Of a stretch of 64,000 nucleotides of DNA, positions 34,584 to 43,870 are shown in pieces. The stretch is taken from the NCBI GenBank assembly GCA_036960605.1, contig JBALXI010000005.1:90027-154026 (forward strand). Direction: 5' to 3'. The number at the start of each line of letters is the position of its first letter. The stretch's first letter is position 1. The notes under the pieces were generated by a model. It was not told the origin of the DNA. It saw only the letters and a list, made by a program, of their open reading frames with translations, and did no database searches. The position numbers and the translations under genes were made by a program. This DNA comes from Oleispira sp036960605. Its GTDB lineage: Bacteria > Pseudomonadota > Gammaproteobacteria > Pseudomonadales > Oceanobacteraceae.

Positions 34584-35348
34584 ATGCCTACATCAACTCC
34601 TGCCATGAAAATCAGCCGTGGCACTCAGCCACATTGCCAAACTTGCGCACTAAATTCTCTATGCTTGCCGCTATCGCTTAATGATAATGACATGGATAAA
34701 TTGGATGACATTATTCGTCGTGGACGCCCCATTCAAAAAGGCGCAATTCTGTTTCAACAAGGCGAACCCTTTCAGTCGGTCTACGCCGTTCGTACAGGTG
34801 CGCTAAAGACATATACCTTAGCATCAGGTGGCGAAGAACAGATTACGGGCTTCCATCTTGCGAGCGAGCTTATCGGGCTGTCAGGCTACGACAGTGGTAC
34901 TTACCCACTAACGGCCAAAGCACTTGAAACGACCACTGTCTGTGAGATCCCAATTTCTCAGCTAGATCAATTAGCCGATGAGATGCCTGAGCTACGTCGC
35001 CAACTAATGCGCAACATGAGTGGTGAAATTCGTCATGACCAAAACATGATGATGCTATTAAGTAAGAAGAATGCTGAAGAACGTATCGCCTCTTTCTTAG
35101 TCGATGTCTCTGAGCGCTTCGTGCGCCGCGGTTTTTCCCATACTCAGTTCCGCCTATCGATGTCTCGTGTCGATATCAGTAATTACCTTGGTCTAGCGGT
35201 TGAAACAGTTAGTCGAGTATTTACCCGTTTCCAAAAGAACGAACTGATTGCGACCCAAGGTAAAGAAATTACGTTATTAGATGCTAAGGCTTTATATGCC
35301 ATGGCAGGTTGCGCTGAAGAAGTGCGTCAAGATTGTAGCCATAGTTAA
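34584..35348 (+). CDS. fnr: FNR/ANR oxygen-sensing transcription regulator
   Basis: 254 residues from the ATG at 34584, which has a GAGG ribosome site; the GTG 12 bases upstream is less likely. Cys18, Cys21, Cys27 and Cys120 match the 4Fe-4S ligands of FNR. A cNMP-type sensor domain precedes the HTH, where Glu207, Ser210 and Arg211 (AVETVSR) read the FNR box. Active without oxygen, it controls anaerobic and microaerobic genes; its place right after the cbb3 genes fits. Whether the ortholog is called anr (Pseudomonas) is naming only. Confidence 0.96.
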   Translation: MPTSTPAMKISRGTQPHCQTCALNSLCLPLSLNDNDMDKLDDIIRRGRPIQKGAILFQQGEPFQSVYAVRTGALKTYTLASGGEEQITGFHLASELIGLSGYDSGTYPLTAKALETTTVCEIPISQLDQLADEMPELRRQLMRNMSGEIRHDQNMMMLLSKKNAEERIASFLVDVSERFVRRGFSHTQFRLSMSRVDISNYLGLAVETVSRVFTRFQKNELIATQGKEITLLDAKALYAMAGCAEEVRQDCSHS

Positions 35349-35360
35349 TCATTGATGAAG

Positions 35361-35402
35361 TTGAGCGGTTCATACTGTCGCATTACTGCCGCTCAATTTT
35401 TT
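35361..35402 (+). terminator. Rho-independent terminator after fnr
   Basis: 8-bp stem ttgagcgg / ccgctcaa with a 20-base loop, then six Ts; 12 bases after the fnr stop. The rest of the gap to 35614 shows no gene. Confidence 0.75.
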
Positions 35403-35614
35403 AAGAATTCGCATAATGAAAACCCTCCTCTTCGTCCTGCAGCCCTCAAAATACCAGCAAAACCCATAGTCAATAGCAAAAACGGCCTTATTCTAACTTT
35501 TTTTGCATAAAAATTAGACAACTAGTTCATTCATGCTCTAAGGTATAGAGATTACGGGGCTTTGGCCCGAATAGTGCTCCCTTCTAAGGAATACGCGACT
35601 TCAAGGAAAGACCG

Positions 35615-36109
35615 ATGGGAATTTGTGCAACAGAACTCCGCCAATGGGTTATAAAGCCAACACTAAAACGTCTTGGCGTTTATAGTAAGGCAGCAGAAAA
35701 CTTATTATTAGCCACGGCAGCGCAAGAATCTGGCTTAGGCTCTCATCTGAAACCGGCTGGCCAAAGAGCCTTAGGAATCTATCAGATTCATAGCCTTGCG
35801 CACCGCCATATATGGGATGATCACCTAGCCCTTCATAGTGATATGGCAAGCTTGGTACGTGGCTTAGCAAGCCAGCACGACTTCCTTTCTCAACCTCACG
35901 CGGAACTTGCGACAAACCTCTCTTACGCAACCGCAATTGCTTGGTTTATGTATGCCCGCCATGAAAACTTCAGCTTACCTAAAACGAATGACATTGAAGC
36001 CTTAGCAGGTCTATGGAAGCGCTTTTATCACCCTAAAAGTAAGACCACAATTACTGACTTCAGCGAGAATTTTCACCGCTATGTCGCCGAGCATGAAGTT
36101 GCAGCATGA
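35615..36109 (+). CDS. Lysozyme/transglycosylase-like protein, phage-type
   Basis: 164 residues, no signal peptide. AATAAQESGLGSHLK near residues 30-45 places a Glu in the position of a lysozyme/transglycosylase catalytic acid, followed by GIYQIHSLAHRHIWDDH and a helical rest with FMYARHENFSLPK. It resembles a family found in tailed phages and in gammaproteobacterial genomes; I cannot name it with certainty. It is a single gene between fnr and ttcA with no other phage genes, so a domesticated or stray phage gene is possible. AAGGAAAGACC precedes the ATG. Confidence 0.6.
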   Translation: MGICATELRQWVIKPTLKRLGVYSKAAENLLLATAAQESGLGSHLKPAGQRALGIYQIHSLAHRHIWDDHLALHSDMASLVRGLASQHDFLSQPHAELATNLSYATAIAWFMYARHENFSLPKTNDIEALAGLWKRFYHPKSKTTITDFSENFHRYVAEHEVAA

Positions 36110-36229
36110 AGTGCGCGAGGATAACTTAGACTAAGACTTACTTGTAAACTGCAACTCAACACTAGTTTCCCTTCTTACATTCTGATATAAGAGCAGCCTT
36201 CTGCGCTATCAACGCAATTTGGAGTAGGC

Positions 36230-37195
36230 ATGTCGCAACTTTCGTCAGATACATCAGCATCATTAATCGATTCATTAGATCAAGATCAACGTCACGCATT
36301 TAAAAAATTGAATAAACGCATTCGACATAACGTTGGCAAGGCGATCGAAGATTACAACATGATCGAAGATGGCGATAAAATCATGGTCTGCCTATCGGGC
36401 GGTAAAGATTCCTACGCCATGCTGGACATTCTGTTAGCCCTTAAAAAAAGCGCGCCTATTCACTTCGACATTATTGCCGTCAATATGGATCAAAAGCAGC
36501 CGGGCTTCCCTGAACATATACTGCCTGCTTATTTAGAAACACTGGGGGTAGACTTCCATATTCTTGAAAAAGATACCTACAGTATCGTCAAAGAAAAAGT
36601 GCCAGAAGGTAAAACAACCTGCGCGCTATGCTCACGTCTACGTCGTGGCAGCCTTTATGGCTATGCAGAAAGTATTGGTGCGAATAAGATTGCACTAGGC
36701 CACCACAGAGACGATATTGTAGAGACATTATTCTTGAATATGTTCTACGGAGCCAAGCTCAAGTCTATGCCGCCTAAGTTATTGAGTGATGACAAGAAAA
36801 ATGTTGTTATTCGCCCTTTAGCCTACTGCAAAGAGACCGACATTGCTGAATTCGCGCGTTTAAAAGAATTCCCTATTATTCCTTGTAACCTTTGTGGTTC
36901 ACAAGAAAACCTGCAACGTCAAAATATTAAGAAGATGCTGAACGATTGGGAACTAGAGCAGCCTGGACGCAGTGAAAATATTTTCCGCTCCATTGCTAAT
37001 ATTGCGCCTTCTCAGCTGGCCGACAATGATCTGTTTGATTTTAAAAGCTTACAACAACAGCAACAAAAATCGCACCTGGGTGAGCGCCTGCCCTTGTTCA
37101 ATCTTGATGACTCTAATACTGACGTTGAGGATGATACGATGATTGAAAGTGCGCCGACCGCCATCGAAAATGCGGTACAAGACTTTCAGCCATAG
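36230..37195 (+). CDS. ttcA: tRNA 2-thiocytidine synthetase TtcA
   Basis: 321 residues. PP-loop SGGKDS at 56-61, Cys131 and Cys134 in TTCALCSRLRRG, and a third Cys in IIPCNLCGSQ, the Fe-S ligands of TtcA. LGHHRDDIVETLFLNMFYGA is also typical. It thiolates cytidine-32 of tRNA using ATP and sulfide. The acidic C-terminal extension (about 40 residues) is not conserved. TtcA genes are often near fnr-type regulators in gammaproteobacteria. Confidence 0.96.
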   Translation: MSQLSSDTSASLIDSLDQDQRHAFKKLNKRIRHNVGKAIEDYNMIEDGDKIMVCLSGGKDSYAMLDILLALKKSAPIHFDIIAVNMDQKQPGFPEHILPAYLETLGVDFHILEKDTYSIVKEKVPEGKTTCALCSRLRRGSLYGYAESIGANKIALGHHRDDIVETLFLNMFYGAKLKSMPPKLLSDDKKNVVIRPLAYCKETDIAEFARLKEFPIIPCNLCGSQENLQRQNIKKMLNDWELEQPGRSENIFRSIANIAPSQLADNDLFDFKSLQQQQQKSHLGERLPLFNLDDSNTDVEDDTMIESAPTAIENAVQDFQP

Positions 37196-37211
37196 AGAAT
37201 TCTGCCCGGCT

Positions 37212-37706
37212 TTACGGTACTGGTAACTTGATACCGCCATCTAACAGCCGCGTCATATGAACCTCATATTTTCCTGGCCCCATCAGATAGAGCGTCAAAC
37301 GGAAGCGACGCTCATCTACTATATCTTCCATAATGGTTTCAATCGAGCACGCGCCTGCCATTAATCGCCCATTAGGTAATTCAAAGCGATAATAGCTCCC
37401 CTCATTTATTTCCTTAATACTGATCGTCGATAGCGGCGCCTCGCCAGTACCCGCAATTCCTTGGCGCAACCACTGTACGTATAATCGATGAGCACCGCCT
37501 TCTTCAATTTGCATTAAGCGAATAGTGCCCTGAGTCGTTGCAGAACGCCAAGGACAAATTTGCCTCACCTGCTGAATATTCGGTGACATTTTATAAAATT
37601 CTTTTATGTTTAAGTCTTCAGCTACGGCGCGGCTAGCCATAGCACTGGCAAAAAACAGGACCAACCAAGGAGTTAGAACCATCGCCACAACATCACGATA
37701 CTGCAT
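37212..37706 (-). CDS. Secreted protein of unknown function
   Basis: 164 residues with a signal peptide (hydrophobic VVAMVLTPWLVLFFASAMA, cleavage near SRAVAED). The mature domain has two Cys (CPWRS and GACSIE) that could pair, and a beta-rich pattern ending YEVHMTRLLDGGIKLPVP. I do not recognise the family. It converges with ttcA (16 bases between stops) and is followed upstream by greB on the same strand after about 170 bases. Confidence 0.7.
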   Translation of the reverse strand: MQYRDVVAMVLTPWLVLFFASAMASRAVAEDLNIKEFYKMSPNIQQVRQICPWRSATTQGTIRLMQIEEGGAHRLYVQWLRQGIAGTGEAPLSTISIKEINEGSYYRFELPNGRLMAGACSIETIMEDIVDERRFRLTLYLMGPGKYEVHMTRLLDGGIKLPVP

Positions 37707-37878
37707 GTAGACCTCAAACTATCGACAAGTTACTTTAAGATTAGCAGCAATATGGTATTTAGCAGGTTGAAGAACAGTCGTTTTATGTTTTAAAACACCA
37801 TGCTCCCAGAATAAATAACGTCCTTATTTACTTAACTGTTTATTTATCTATTTAACTGTTTTTTTCTTAGCTACAAAC

Positions 37879-38442
37879 TCAACTATCAAACTTCAATACT
37901 CCTGGCGCTAGATACCAGGTTTTCTTATCCCACGCAGGTTTTTGATAATGAATGGCAACGATACAATAATTAACAGCCCCTTTCGGCAAGCGCACTTCAA
38001 CTTCGTCATCTAAGCGCTTACCTAACAGCCCACGCGCAAGCGGCGCATCAACGCTAATATAATCATTGGGCAGGTCAATTTCATCCTCACCGACTACTCG
38101 ATAACGGTATAATACTTCTTCATCATCTTCTAACTCAATCCAAGCACCGAAATAAATACGCTCAATATCAATCGGGGGGCGATCAACAACGTCACAAATC
38201 TCTATCCGTTTACGTAAAAATCGCACACGACGATCAATTTCACGTAGGCGTTTTTTACCATAAATGTATTCAGCATTCTCAGACCGATCACCGAGTTTAG
38301 CCGCATCAGAGACTTGCTGAGTCACCACCGGACGCTCTTTACGCCAGAGGAAATCAAGTTCGTCTTGTATTTGCACCAACCCTCTAGGCGTAATCAAGTG
38401 CGCACGTATTGGTAATGGCTTTTTTTCTTTATTTTCGCTCAT
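37879..38442 (-). CDS. greB: Transcript cleavage factor GreB
   Basis: 187 residues, slightly longer than E. coli GreB because of extra residues at both ends. Coiled-coil domain with GDRSENAEYIYGKKRLREIDRRV; the Asp and Glu of this tip (D..SENAE) help RNA polymerase cut backtracked RNA. The C-terminal FKBP-like domain (YFGAWIELEDDEE to ARGLLGKRLDDEVEV) follows. Divergent from a J-domain gene, with 62 bases between the starts. Confidence 0.92.
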   Translation of the reverse strand: MSENKEKKPLPIRAHLITPRGLVQIQDELDFLWRKERPVVTQQVSDAAKLGDRSENAEYIYGKKRLREIDRRVRFLRKRIEICDVVDRPPIDIERIYFGAWIELEDDEEVLYRYRVVGEDEIDLPNDYISVDAPLARGLLGKRLDDEVEVRLPKGAVNYCIVAIHYQKPAWDKKTWYLAPGVLKFDS

Positions 38443-38504
38443 ATCAAACTTTGTCGTATACTGAAGTTAACCCAATAAAACTACTATAACTTACTCTATT
38501 GTGA

Positions 38505-39212
38505 GTGTGTAGGAACAACGATGAAGAGGCTCTCGCCCAAAAAGGAATCGCCATCAACCAACCCAACCGCCCATTAGAGAAAAATAATAACGAGGAGCAA
38601 ATTACTGAGCTGCTCGATGTTCTCGCCGTTTTATTAGATGAAACACCTCAAGGTTTTTCTGAACACCAGCTGTTAACTTTATTACAGCAGCCCCCTCATA
38701 CCTTCTTTTCTCGCGACGCCATGCGTGATCCGTTAATTTTATTTCAAAGCCACTTTTTATTATTCCATTGCTTGTATTTATTACGTCAGTCATGGCAAAC
38801 AAATCAACAGGCTAATTTAACGATATCGGCGCTTAACATTCAAAAATGCGCCTTTAATTCTTCCTCACCTTTCGAAGCTATTAAAAGTGATTCCTATAAA
38901 CGAACGAATCCCATATTGTCAGATCCATTAGCGCAATATTATTTAGACTGGTCACATTTTTCATCGACCACCAGCGATGATGTCGATGAACTTCTCAATG
39001 GTTTTTGGAAAAAGATGCGGATTCCTCAGCAACAAGAGGAAGTTCAGCAAGCGCTTATGTTTATGGAGCTGGAAAATCCTATTCCATTACCTGAATTGAA
39101 AGTACAATACCGACGCTTGGCTCAACGCTATCACCCAGATAAAGGTGGTGATAGTGAGCATTTTAAAAATATTTGCCAAGCGTTTCACCAGCTAAAACAA
39201 AATACCCGCTAA
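38505..39212 (+). CDS. DnaJ-related protein with C-terminal J domain
   Basis: 235 residues from a GTG. N-terminal part resembles the DNAJ-related domain (PF12339: ITELLDVLAVLLDETPQGFSEHQLLTLLQ, LFQSHFLLFHCLYLLR); the last 70 residues form a J domain with RRLAQRYHPDKGGDSEHFK, holding the HPD motif needed to stimulate Hsp70. The start is uncertain: no ATG is in frame until far downstream, and an ATG at 38521 is in a different frame. Role unknown; probably a DnaK co-chaperone. Followed closely (10 bases) by a deacetylase gene. Confidence 0.8.
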   Translation: MCRNNDEEALAQKGIAINQPNRPLEKNNNEEQITELLDVLAVLLDETPQGFSEHQLLTLLQQPPHTFFSRDAMRDPLILFQSHFLLFHCLYLLRQSWQTNQQANLTISALNIQKCAFNSSSPFEAIKSDSYKRTNPILSDPLAQYYLDWSHFSSTTSDDVDELLNGFWKKMRIPQQQEEVQQALMFMELENPIPLPELKVQYRRLAQRYHPDKGGDSEHFKNICQAFHQLKQNTR

Positions 39213-39222
39213 ATTAACCTAC

Positions 39223-40305
39223 ATGACTCGCTATAAGATGAAGGCCTTCTTAATGTTATCTAGATTTATCCATATTGCTCTGCCACTGTTGATATTATTT
39301 ATCAGCAATATCTCGCACGCCCTTGTCGTCTTGCAATACCATCATGTCGATGAAGAAAGTCCTGCTTCAACCAGTGTCAGCCCTGAACAGTTTTTACAAC
39401 ACATGCAGCTGATTGAAGACTTAGGATTAGAAGTTGTCGATCTAGAGCTTGCTAGCCGCCATATACTGTCGAGAAATGCCCCGCATACCAAATCGAATAC
39501 GGCAACAAAACCGCAGGTTGCCATCAGTTTTGACGATGCCTATTATTCAATTTTCGCCAACGCCTACCCTGAGCTAAAACGACGCAACTGGCCTTTTACA
39601 ATTTTCGTTAATACTCAAGCAGTGAATGAAAATAATAGAGGTATTATGAGCTGGCCACAGATAAAACAGCTGGTTAATGATGGCGTTAGTATTGCGAATC
39701 ACTCCATTAGCCACGCCCACTTACCTTCTGTTCCAGCAGACATGACATTGCCTCAATGGCTGGATCAAGAAGTATTAAAAGCACAGCAAGAACTACAACA
39801 GCGTCTTGGTAAAGTCGGCAATATGCTGGCCTATCCTTATGGCGAATTCACCCTAGCCATGACCCCTTGGCTAGAAGAACACAACATGTTGGCGTTTGGA
39901 CAACAGTCTGGGCCGATTGGTGCTTTGAGTCATCCGCAAGCCTTATCGCGATTTCCTGCCTCGGGCATTTACGCCGATTTGAACAGCTTAAAAACTAAGC
40001 TATTAAGCTTAGCCTTACCGATTGATAAATTTCAATTAAAAGACCCCATAATTTATACCGACAACAATCCGCCAAAATTAAACCTAGTATTGTTAGACAG
40101 TGATTATAATGCTGAAAATATACAATGCTTTGCCAGCCAGCAAGGTTCAATCGAGACTCAAGTGCAGCGTGTTCGATCTAAGCGTGTATTATCAACACAA
40201 GCCGCACTTCCGTTAAGCAACAAGCGCGCACGTTACAACTGCACAGTGATGAGTAACCAACCGGGACGATTTTATTGGTACTCTCAGCCTTGGCAAATGT
40301 ACTAG
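39223..40305 (+). CDS. Polysaccharide deacetylase family protein (NodB fold)
   Basis: 360 residues; the start may instead be the ATG at 39238. Signal sequence (LMLSRFIHIALPLLILF to SHA), then VVLQYHHVD, the metal-binding SFDDAYYS (NodB motif 1 with an Asp pair), WPFTIFVNT and NHSISHAHL (motif 2 with His pair), and LAYPYGEF. Family members remove N- or O-acetyl groups from cell-surface polysaccharides; this one would act in the periplasm. The C-terminal 100 residues are unlike the catalytic domain. No other polysaccharide genes are near. Confidence 0.85.
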   Translation: MTRYKMKAFLMLSRFIHIALPLLILFISNISHALVVLQYHHVDEESPASTSVSPEQFLQHMQLIEDLGLEVVDLELASRHILSRNAPHTKSNTATKPQVAISFDDAYYSIFANAYPELKRRNWPFTIFVNTQAVNENNRGIMSWPQIKQLVNDGVSIANHSISHAHLPSVPADMTLPQWLDQEVLKAQQELQQRLGKVGNMLAYPYGEFTLAMTPWLEEHNMLAFGQQSGPIGALSHPQALSRFPASGIYADLNSLKTKLLSLALPIDKFQLKDPIIYTDNNPPKLNLVLLDSDYNAENIQCFASQQGSIETQVQRVRSKRVLSTQAALPLSNKRARYNCTVMSNQPGRFYWYSQPWQMY

Positions 40306-40344
40306 TCATATTGACGAGTACGATGCCGAGAAAATTGCACTAGC

Positions 40345-41076
40345 TTAATAAGCACAACCTTTCTCAATTTGCTTTAGCTGAGCTTCAATCACTTTATAAT
40401 TAGGCAGTTTCTCGGCCATCAAGCGATAAAAATTCGCACTATGATCAAAGTAATGGCTGTGGCATAGCTCGTGAACCACCACCATTTCAATGATGCTGGG
40501 GTTCATTTCTAGCAACTTCAAGTTCAAGTTAATATAACCCTTACTCGATAAAGAGCCCCAGCGACTGCGCATTTTTTTAACCCGCAAAACAGGCCGTGAG
40601 ATTAATGCCCCTTGAGAGAAATACGGCCACCATTGATCAATTAGTTGCTGGAATATTACCTTGGCTTGTTCGCGCTGCCAGACCTCTATCTTCGCTAACA
40701 GATTCTCTTCAGACCACGCTTGCGGGTAATAACAGGTATCTTCAATCAATACTGGCTGACGACTTTTTTGAGCGCTTTGCTGAAAGCGATACGCCATACC
40801 GAGATAGTGCATTTTTTCACGTTGGGCCTGCTGACTTTTATCAAACTGCTGCAAGCGCTGCTCAAGCCAGCCTGTATGTTGCGATAAGAAATTCATCAGC
40901 TCATTCTGTGGGCAGCGTAATGGAACTTTGACCTCGACTTCACCTTTGGCATTCACCCCCAAACGTAACGATTTTCGCTTCATAGCATGTATCGTCACAG
41001 CAACTTCGCGGTCTTGAAGCTTAATCGACGCTTGATGTATTGATTTATGACCAACCGATTGCCTCACTGGACTCAT
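40345..41076 (-). CDS. YgjP/DUF45-type M48-like metallopeptidase
   Basis: 243 residues. The zinc-binding VVHELCHSHYFDHSANFY (HExxH with a third ligand downstream) is typical of the YgjP/WLM-like group, preceded by MRSRWGSLSSKGYINLNLKLL, also conserved. Cytoplasmic. Named UTP pyrophosphatase or metal-dependent hydrolase in databases; the reaction is not settled. Divergent from the YecA-like gene with 50 bases between starts. Confidence 0.88.
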   Translation of the reverse strand: MSPVRQSVGHKSIHQASIKLQDREVAVTIHAMKRKSLRLGVNAKGEVEVKVPLRCPQNELMNFLSQHTGWLEQRLQQFDKSQQAQREKMHYLGMAYRFQQSAQKSRQPVLIEDTCYYPQAWSEENLLAKIEVWQREQAKVIFQQLIDQWWPYFSQGALISRPVLRVKKMRSRWGSLSSKGYINLNLKLLEMNPSIIEMVVVHELCHSHYFDHSANFYRLMAEKLPNYKVIEAQLKQIEKGCAY

Positions 41077-41126
41077 CTTCTTTGTCTATTCCTGATATAA
41101 TTAGGCTAATTATTGGAGAGTATTGT

Positions 41127-41714
41127 ATGTCTGACTTGTTATCGATCCCAGCTTTAGATGAAGATGAATTAGAACTTCTAGGCCAAATGCTTGAAGATGA
41201 GTGTGAGCGCCAAGAATCATTTGATTTTTTTGAAGCTCATGGTCTTATTACCGCTATAAAAACCGGCCCTATCGATATAGAGTGGCCGCAAATTTACGCC
41301 ATGATATTTCCTGAAAAAACAGCGTTTACTGCCGCTCAGTTAGAACGCGTACAGCGTCTTCTGAGAAAACTCGGCTTCGAAATTCAAGCATGGTTGGATT
41401 ATGGCGAAGACTTCCCAATCCCTTGTGATTTAACCTTACAGGTTGAAGATGATGATGAGGAAGGCGCCGCATTAGAAGCGTGGACTGCAGGCTTTATGGC
41501 CGGTATTTTACAAAACGAAGGCGCTTGGTACGCAAACAATGAAGAGAAAATGGCCGAGTGGATTTTTCCAATCATGTACGCTTCAGGTCTTTTTGCCGAA
41601 GAAGCTGAAATGGCCGAGATTGATGAAGATGGCGATTTGTCCGATCAGATGTGTAACAACATCCCACCTGCTATTATTGAAATGTTCTTACATTTCCATG
41701 CAAGCAAAGGCTAG
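41127..41714 (+). CDS. UPF0149 (YgfB/YecA) family protein
   Basis: 195 residues from the ATG at 41127, which has a GGAGAG ribosome site; a longer frame exists but starts inside the promoter. Conserved: FFEAHGLITAIKTGP near residues 33-47, AWTAGFMAGIL and WIFPIMY. Acidic and helical. No C-terminal SEC-C zinc motif, so nearer to the YgfB side. YgfB in Pseudomonas affects beta-lactamase regulation; the general role is unknown. Confidence 0.85.
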   Translation: MSDLLSIPALDEDELELLGQMLEDECERQESFDFFEAHGLITAIKTGPIDIEWPQIYAMIFPEKTAFTAAQLERVQRLLRKLGFEIQAWLDYGEDFPIPCDLTLQVEDDDEEGAALEAWTAGFMAGILQNEGAWYANNEEKMAEWIFPIMYASGLFAEEAEMAEIDEDGDLSDQMCNNIPPAIIEMFLHFHASKG

Positions 41715-41772
41715 TAGCTTAGCTTAGGATATACAAAGACTTAGTGCAGAGGCGTTAATCAGAGCCTCCGTA

Positions 41773-43464
41773 CTAATCTGTTGTATAAACATAAATGACC
41801 TCAATGCAGCGCCCTCCATCACTAAAGCTCATACTCTCACTAAGTTGATTAACTAAAAACAATCCGCGGCCATGACTTTCATCATTAGTACCGCCAACGA
41901 TCTGCTCATAATTAAAGCCTTCTCCACTATCACTAACCGTAAATTTCAGCTGGCCTCCCGTCGATAACAACTGATGACAAATTTTAATACCCACCTGCCC
42001 CTCAGTATACGAATCAAGTCGCTTCTCTCGCTCCGAATAATAATCCATCATGCCGCCAGGCCCATCCTTCAAGCTAGACTTCAGCCCTAGCACACCATGA
42101 TCTAAAGCATTATTAAAGATCTCGACTAATAACAACACCAAAATTGGTTTATGGCTGTATAAACCCGTTGCCTCACCCACCATATCAACTAGCTGAGATA
42201 CCGGACTACCTAATCGCAACTCTGCCATTGTTAAATCCAATGATATTGCCCAAGGAATAGGCGCACGCGAACTCTCATAAGCTTCTTGTTCTGAAGTTTT
42301 ATGCTCACCTTTTTTAAAAGTTACTACTCCAGCATCAATACAGACAAGGCTAATATCATCATCTTGAATCGATACACCTGCTTGGTAGCCGGTGAAACGA
42401 TGCAGCCCTTTGCGAACCTTTTCAATATCACACTTTGAGCGCTGCAAAGCCGACTCAAATCGCTGGCGGCCAAATAACTCACCACGATCATTACTCGCTT
42501 CCAGGATACCGTCGGTATAAAAAATTATTTTATTATTGGCCTTTAAATCATACTCTCCACATTCAGTATTAAAATCTTCATCGTCCAAAATCCCCAAAGG
42601 CATGTGTAGAGATGAAATACGCTGCTGAACTTCATACTGATCATCTAAAATCAAACTGTCATGCAGGCCACCTGACCATAAGCGCATTTTATTCCCTGAG
42701 GCGTTGAATTCAGCAATAACCGCCGCGCAAAACATATAATCCGGTAAAAAATCAGCCAACGTGCTATTCAATTCGCGAGCGAGATCACCGACAGATAATT
42801 GTTTGAGTACCAAGGAATGGAACAATTGCGATAAAGGAAGGCTGCCAAGCGCAGCGGGTAAACCATGTCCGGTAAAGTCACCTAGCATAACGTAGACCCC
42901 ACCTGCAGGAGACTTCCCGATCAACAAGACATCACCATTAAATTGAGAAGCACTAGAAATGTAGGTTTGAATGTTTTCACAATTCTGATGATTTACTTGA
43001 GTCGCATGGTCAAATACATGCTGAGCCATCTCTTGTTCTTGAATTAGGCGAGTATGTAGATAGGTAAGCTCTTCATGTTGTTTTTGTGTTTTTCGATGAA
43101 GGTCGATGGTCCGAATATGAGCGGCAATTTTGGCGTTAAACATGACCTGATTAAACGGCCTCACCAAATAATCATCGCCAAATTCTAAACAACGCACCAA
43201 TGCATCTTCATCTTGCAATGCTGTGATGAAAATAATAGGAACGAAATAGTCTCCGATCACTTCTTTCAGCTGCTGAGCCGCGACATAACCGTCAACGCCG
43301 GGCATGACCACGTCCATAAAGATAAGGTCCGCGCCATGGGTATTATAAGCCTGCAATGCTTGTTCTGCATCACCACAAGTAATCGCCACATGCCCATGGA
43401 ATTCAACCAAGTGCGATAATAGAATACGATTAGCTTCTAGATCATCAACGATCAAGATACGCAC
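41773..43464 (-). CDS. hsbR: Response regulator with SpoIIE-type phosphatase and HATPase domains (HsbR-like)
   Basis: 563 residues if started at the GTG at 43464, which gives MRILIVDD and a suitable distance to AAGGTGGA; the TTG two codons upstream is the alternative. Receiver (Asp51 in LIFMDVVMPG), coiled linker, PP2C/SpoIIE phosphatase (VMLGDFTGHGLPAALGSLPLSQ, FYTDGILEASN), and a C-terminal anti-sigma-type kinase domain (EIFNNALDHGVLGL, GRGLFLVNQL). This three-domain order is that of Pseudomonas HsbR, which phosphorylates and dephosphorylates HsbA. The STAS gene just upstream completes the pair. Orthology is inferred from architecture. Confidence 0.88.
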   Translation of the reverse strand: MRILIVDDLEANRILLSHLVEFHGHVAITCGDAEQALQAYNTHGADLIFMDVVMPGVDGYVAAQQLKEVIGDYFVPIIFITALQDEDALVRCLEFGDDYLVRPFNQVMFNAKIAAHIRTIDLHRKTQKQHEELTYLHTRLIQEQEMAQHVFDHATQVNHQNCENIQTYISSASQFNGDVLLIGKSPAGGVYVMLGDFTGHGLPAALGSLPLSQLFHSLVLKQLSVGDLARELNSTLADFLPDYMFCAAVIAEFNASGNKMRLWSGGLHDSLILDDQYEVQQRISSLHMPLGILDDEDFNTECGEYDLKANNKIIFYTDGILEASNDRGELFGRQRFESALQRSKCDIEKVRKGLHRFTGYQAGVSIQDDDISLVCIDAGVVTFKKGEHKTSEQEAYESSRAPIPWAISLDLTMAELRLGSPVSQLVDMVGEATGLYSHKPILVLLLVEIFNNALDHGVLGLKSSLKDGPGGMMDYYSEREKRLDSYTEGQVGIKICHQLLSTGGQLKFTVSDSGEGFNYEQIVGGTNDESHGRGLFLVNQLSESMSFSDGGRCIEVIYVYTTD

Positions 43465-43466
43465 GA

Positions 43467-43775
43467 TCAATCCACCTTAAAGAAGTGGTCGAGCCGCGCC
43501 GCCAATAATGCATCGCGTATGTGAGGCCGACAATTCTGTATTTCAATACAGCCACTATCCAGCTTCAACTCTTTCTTTAGGGTCAACAGCAAGCCCATTC
43601 CTGAGCTGTCCATGTGCTCAGACCGGGTTAAATCAATAACAATTTTTTCAATAGGTCCTTCTACATCTAAGGTATAAGCATTACGAAAGTCTTGTAATAT
43701 TGAAAAATCAAAACGTCCTGAAATGGCAATATCTAATCGACTACCTTGCTGAGTACTACTAACGACTGATGACAT
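43467..43775 (-). CDS. hsbA: STAS-domain anti-anti-sigma factor (HsbA-like)
   Basis: 102 residues, one STAS domain. SEHMDSSGMGLLL holds the phospho-accepting serine of the DSSG motif (residues 57-58). The partner phosphatase-kinase starts 2 bases after its stop. In Pseudomonas, HsbA binds the anti-sigma factor FlgM or a diguanylate cyclase depending on phosphorylation; no flgM or other flagellar gene lies in this window, so the target is open. Confidence 0.88.
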   Translation of the reverse strand: MSSVVSSTQQGSRLDIAISGRFDFSILQDFRNAYTLDVEGPIEKIVIDLTRSEHMDSSGMGLLLTLKKELKLDSGCIEIQNCRPHIRDALLAARLDHFFKVD

Positions 43776-43870
43776 ACCTACATCTCCTAATATATGCCTA
43801 GAGTGTAGATGGTATTCAACAGCTCACATGATAAAAAGCAGAGTTGAAATGACTCTTTTACATTTCAGCG

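Noticed and set aside
35403..35614. Small open frame starting atgaaaacc at about 35416
   Set aside because: 17 codons, no ribosome site, no conserved feature.
35615..36109. Prophage remnant
   Set aside because: A single lysozyme-like gene with core genes on both sides; no integrase, att repeats or structural genes.
38505..38560. Possible frameshift at the start of the J-domain gene (ATG at 38521 in another frame)
   Set aside because: The GTG frame is open and joins the J-domain protein without a break; the other frame has no support beyond the ATG.
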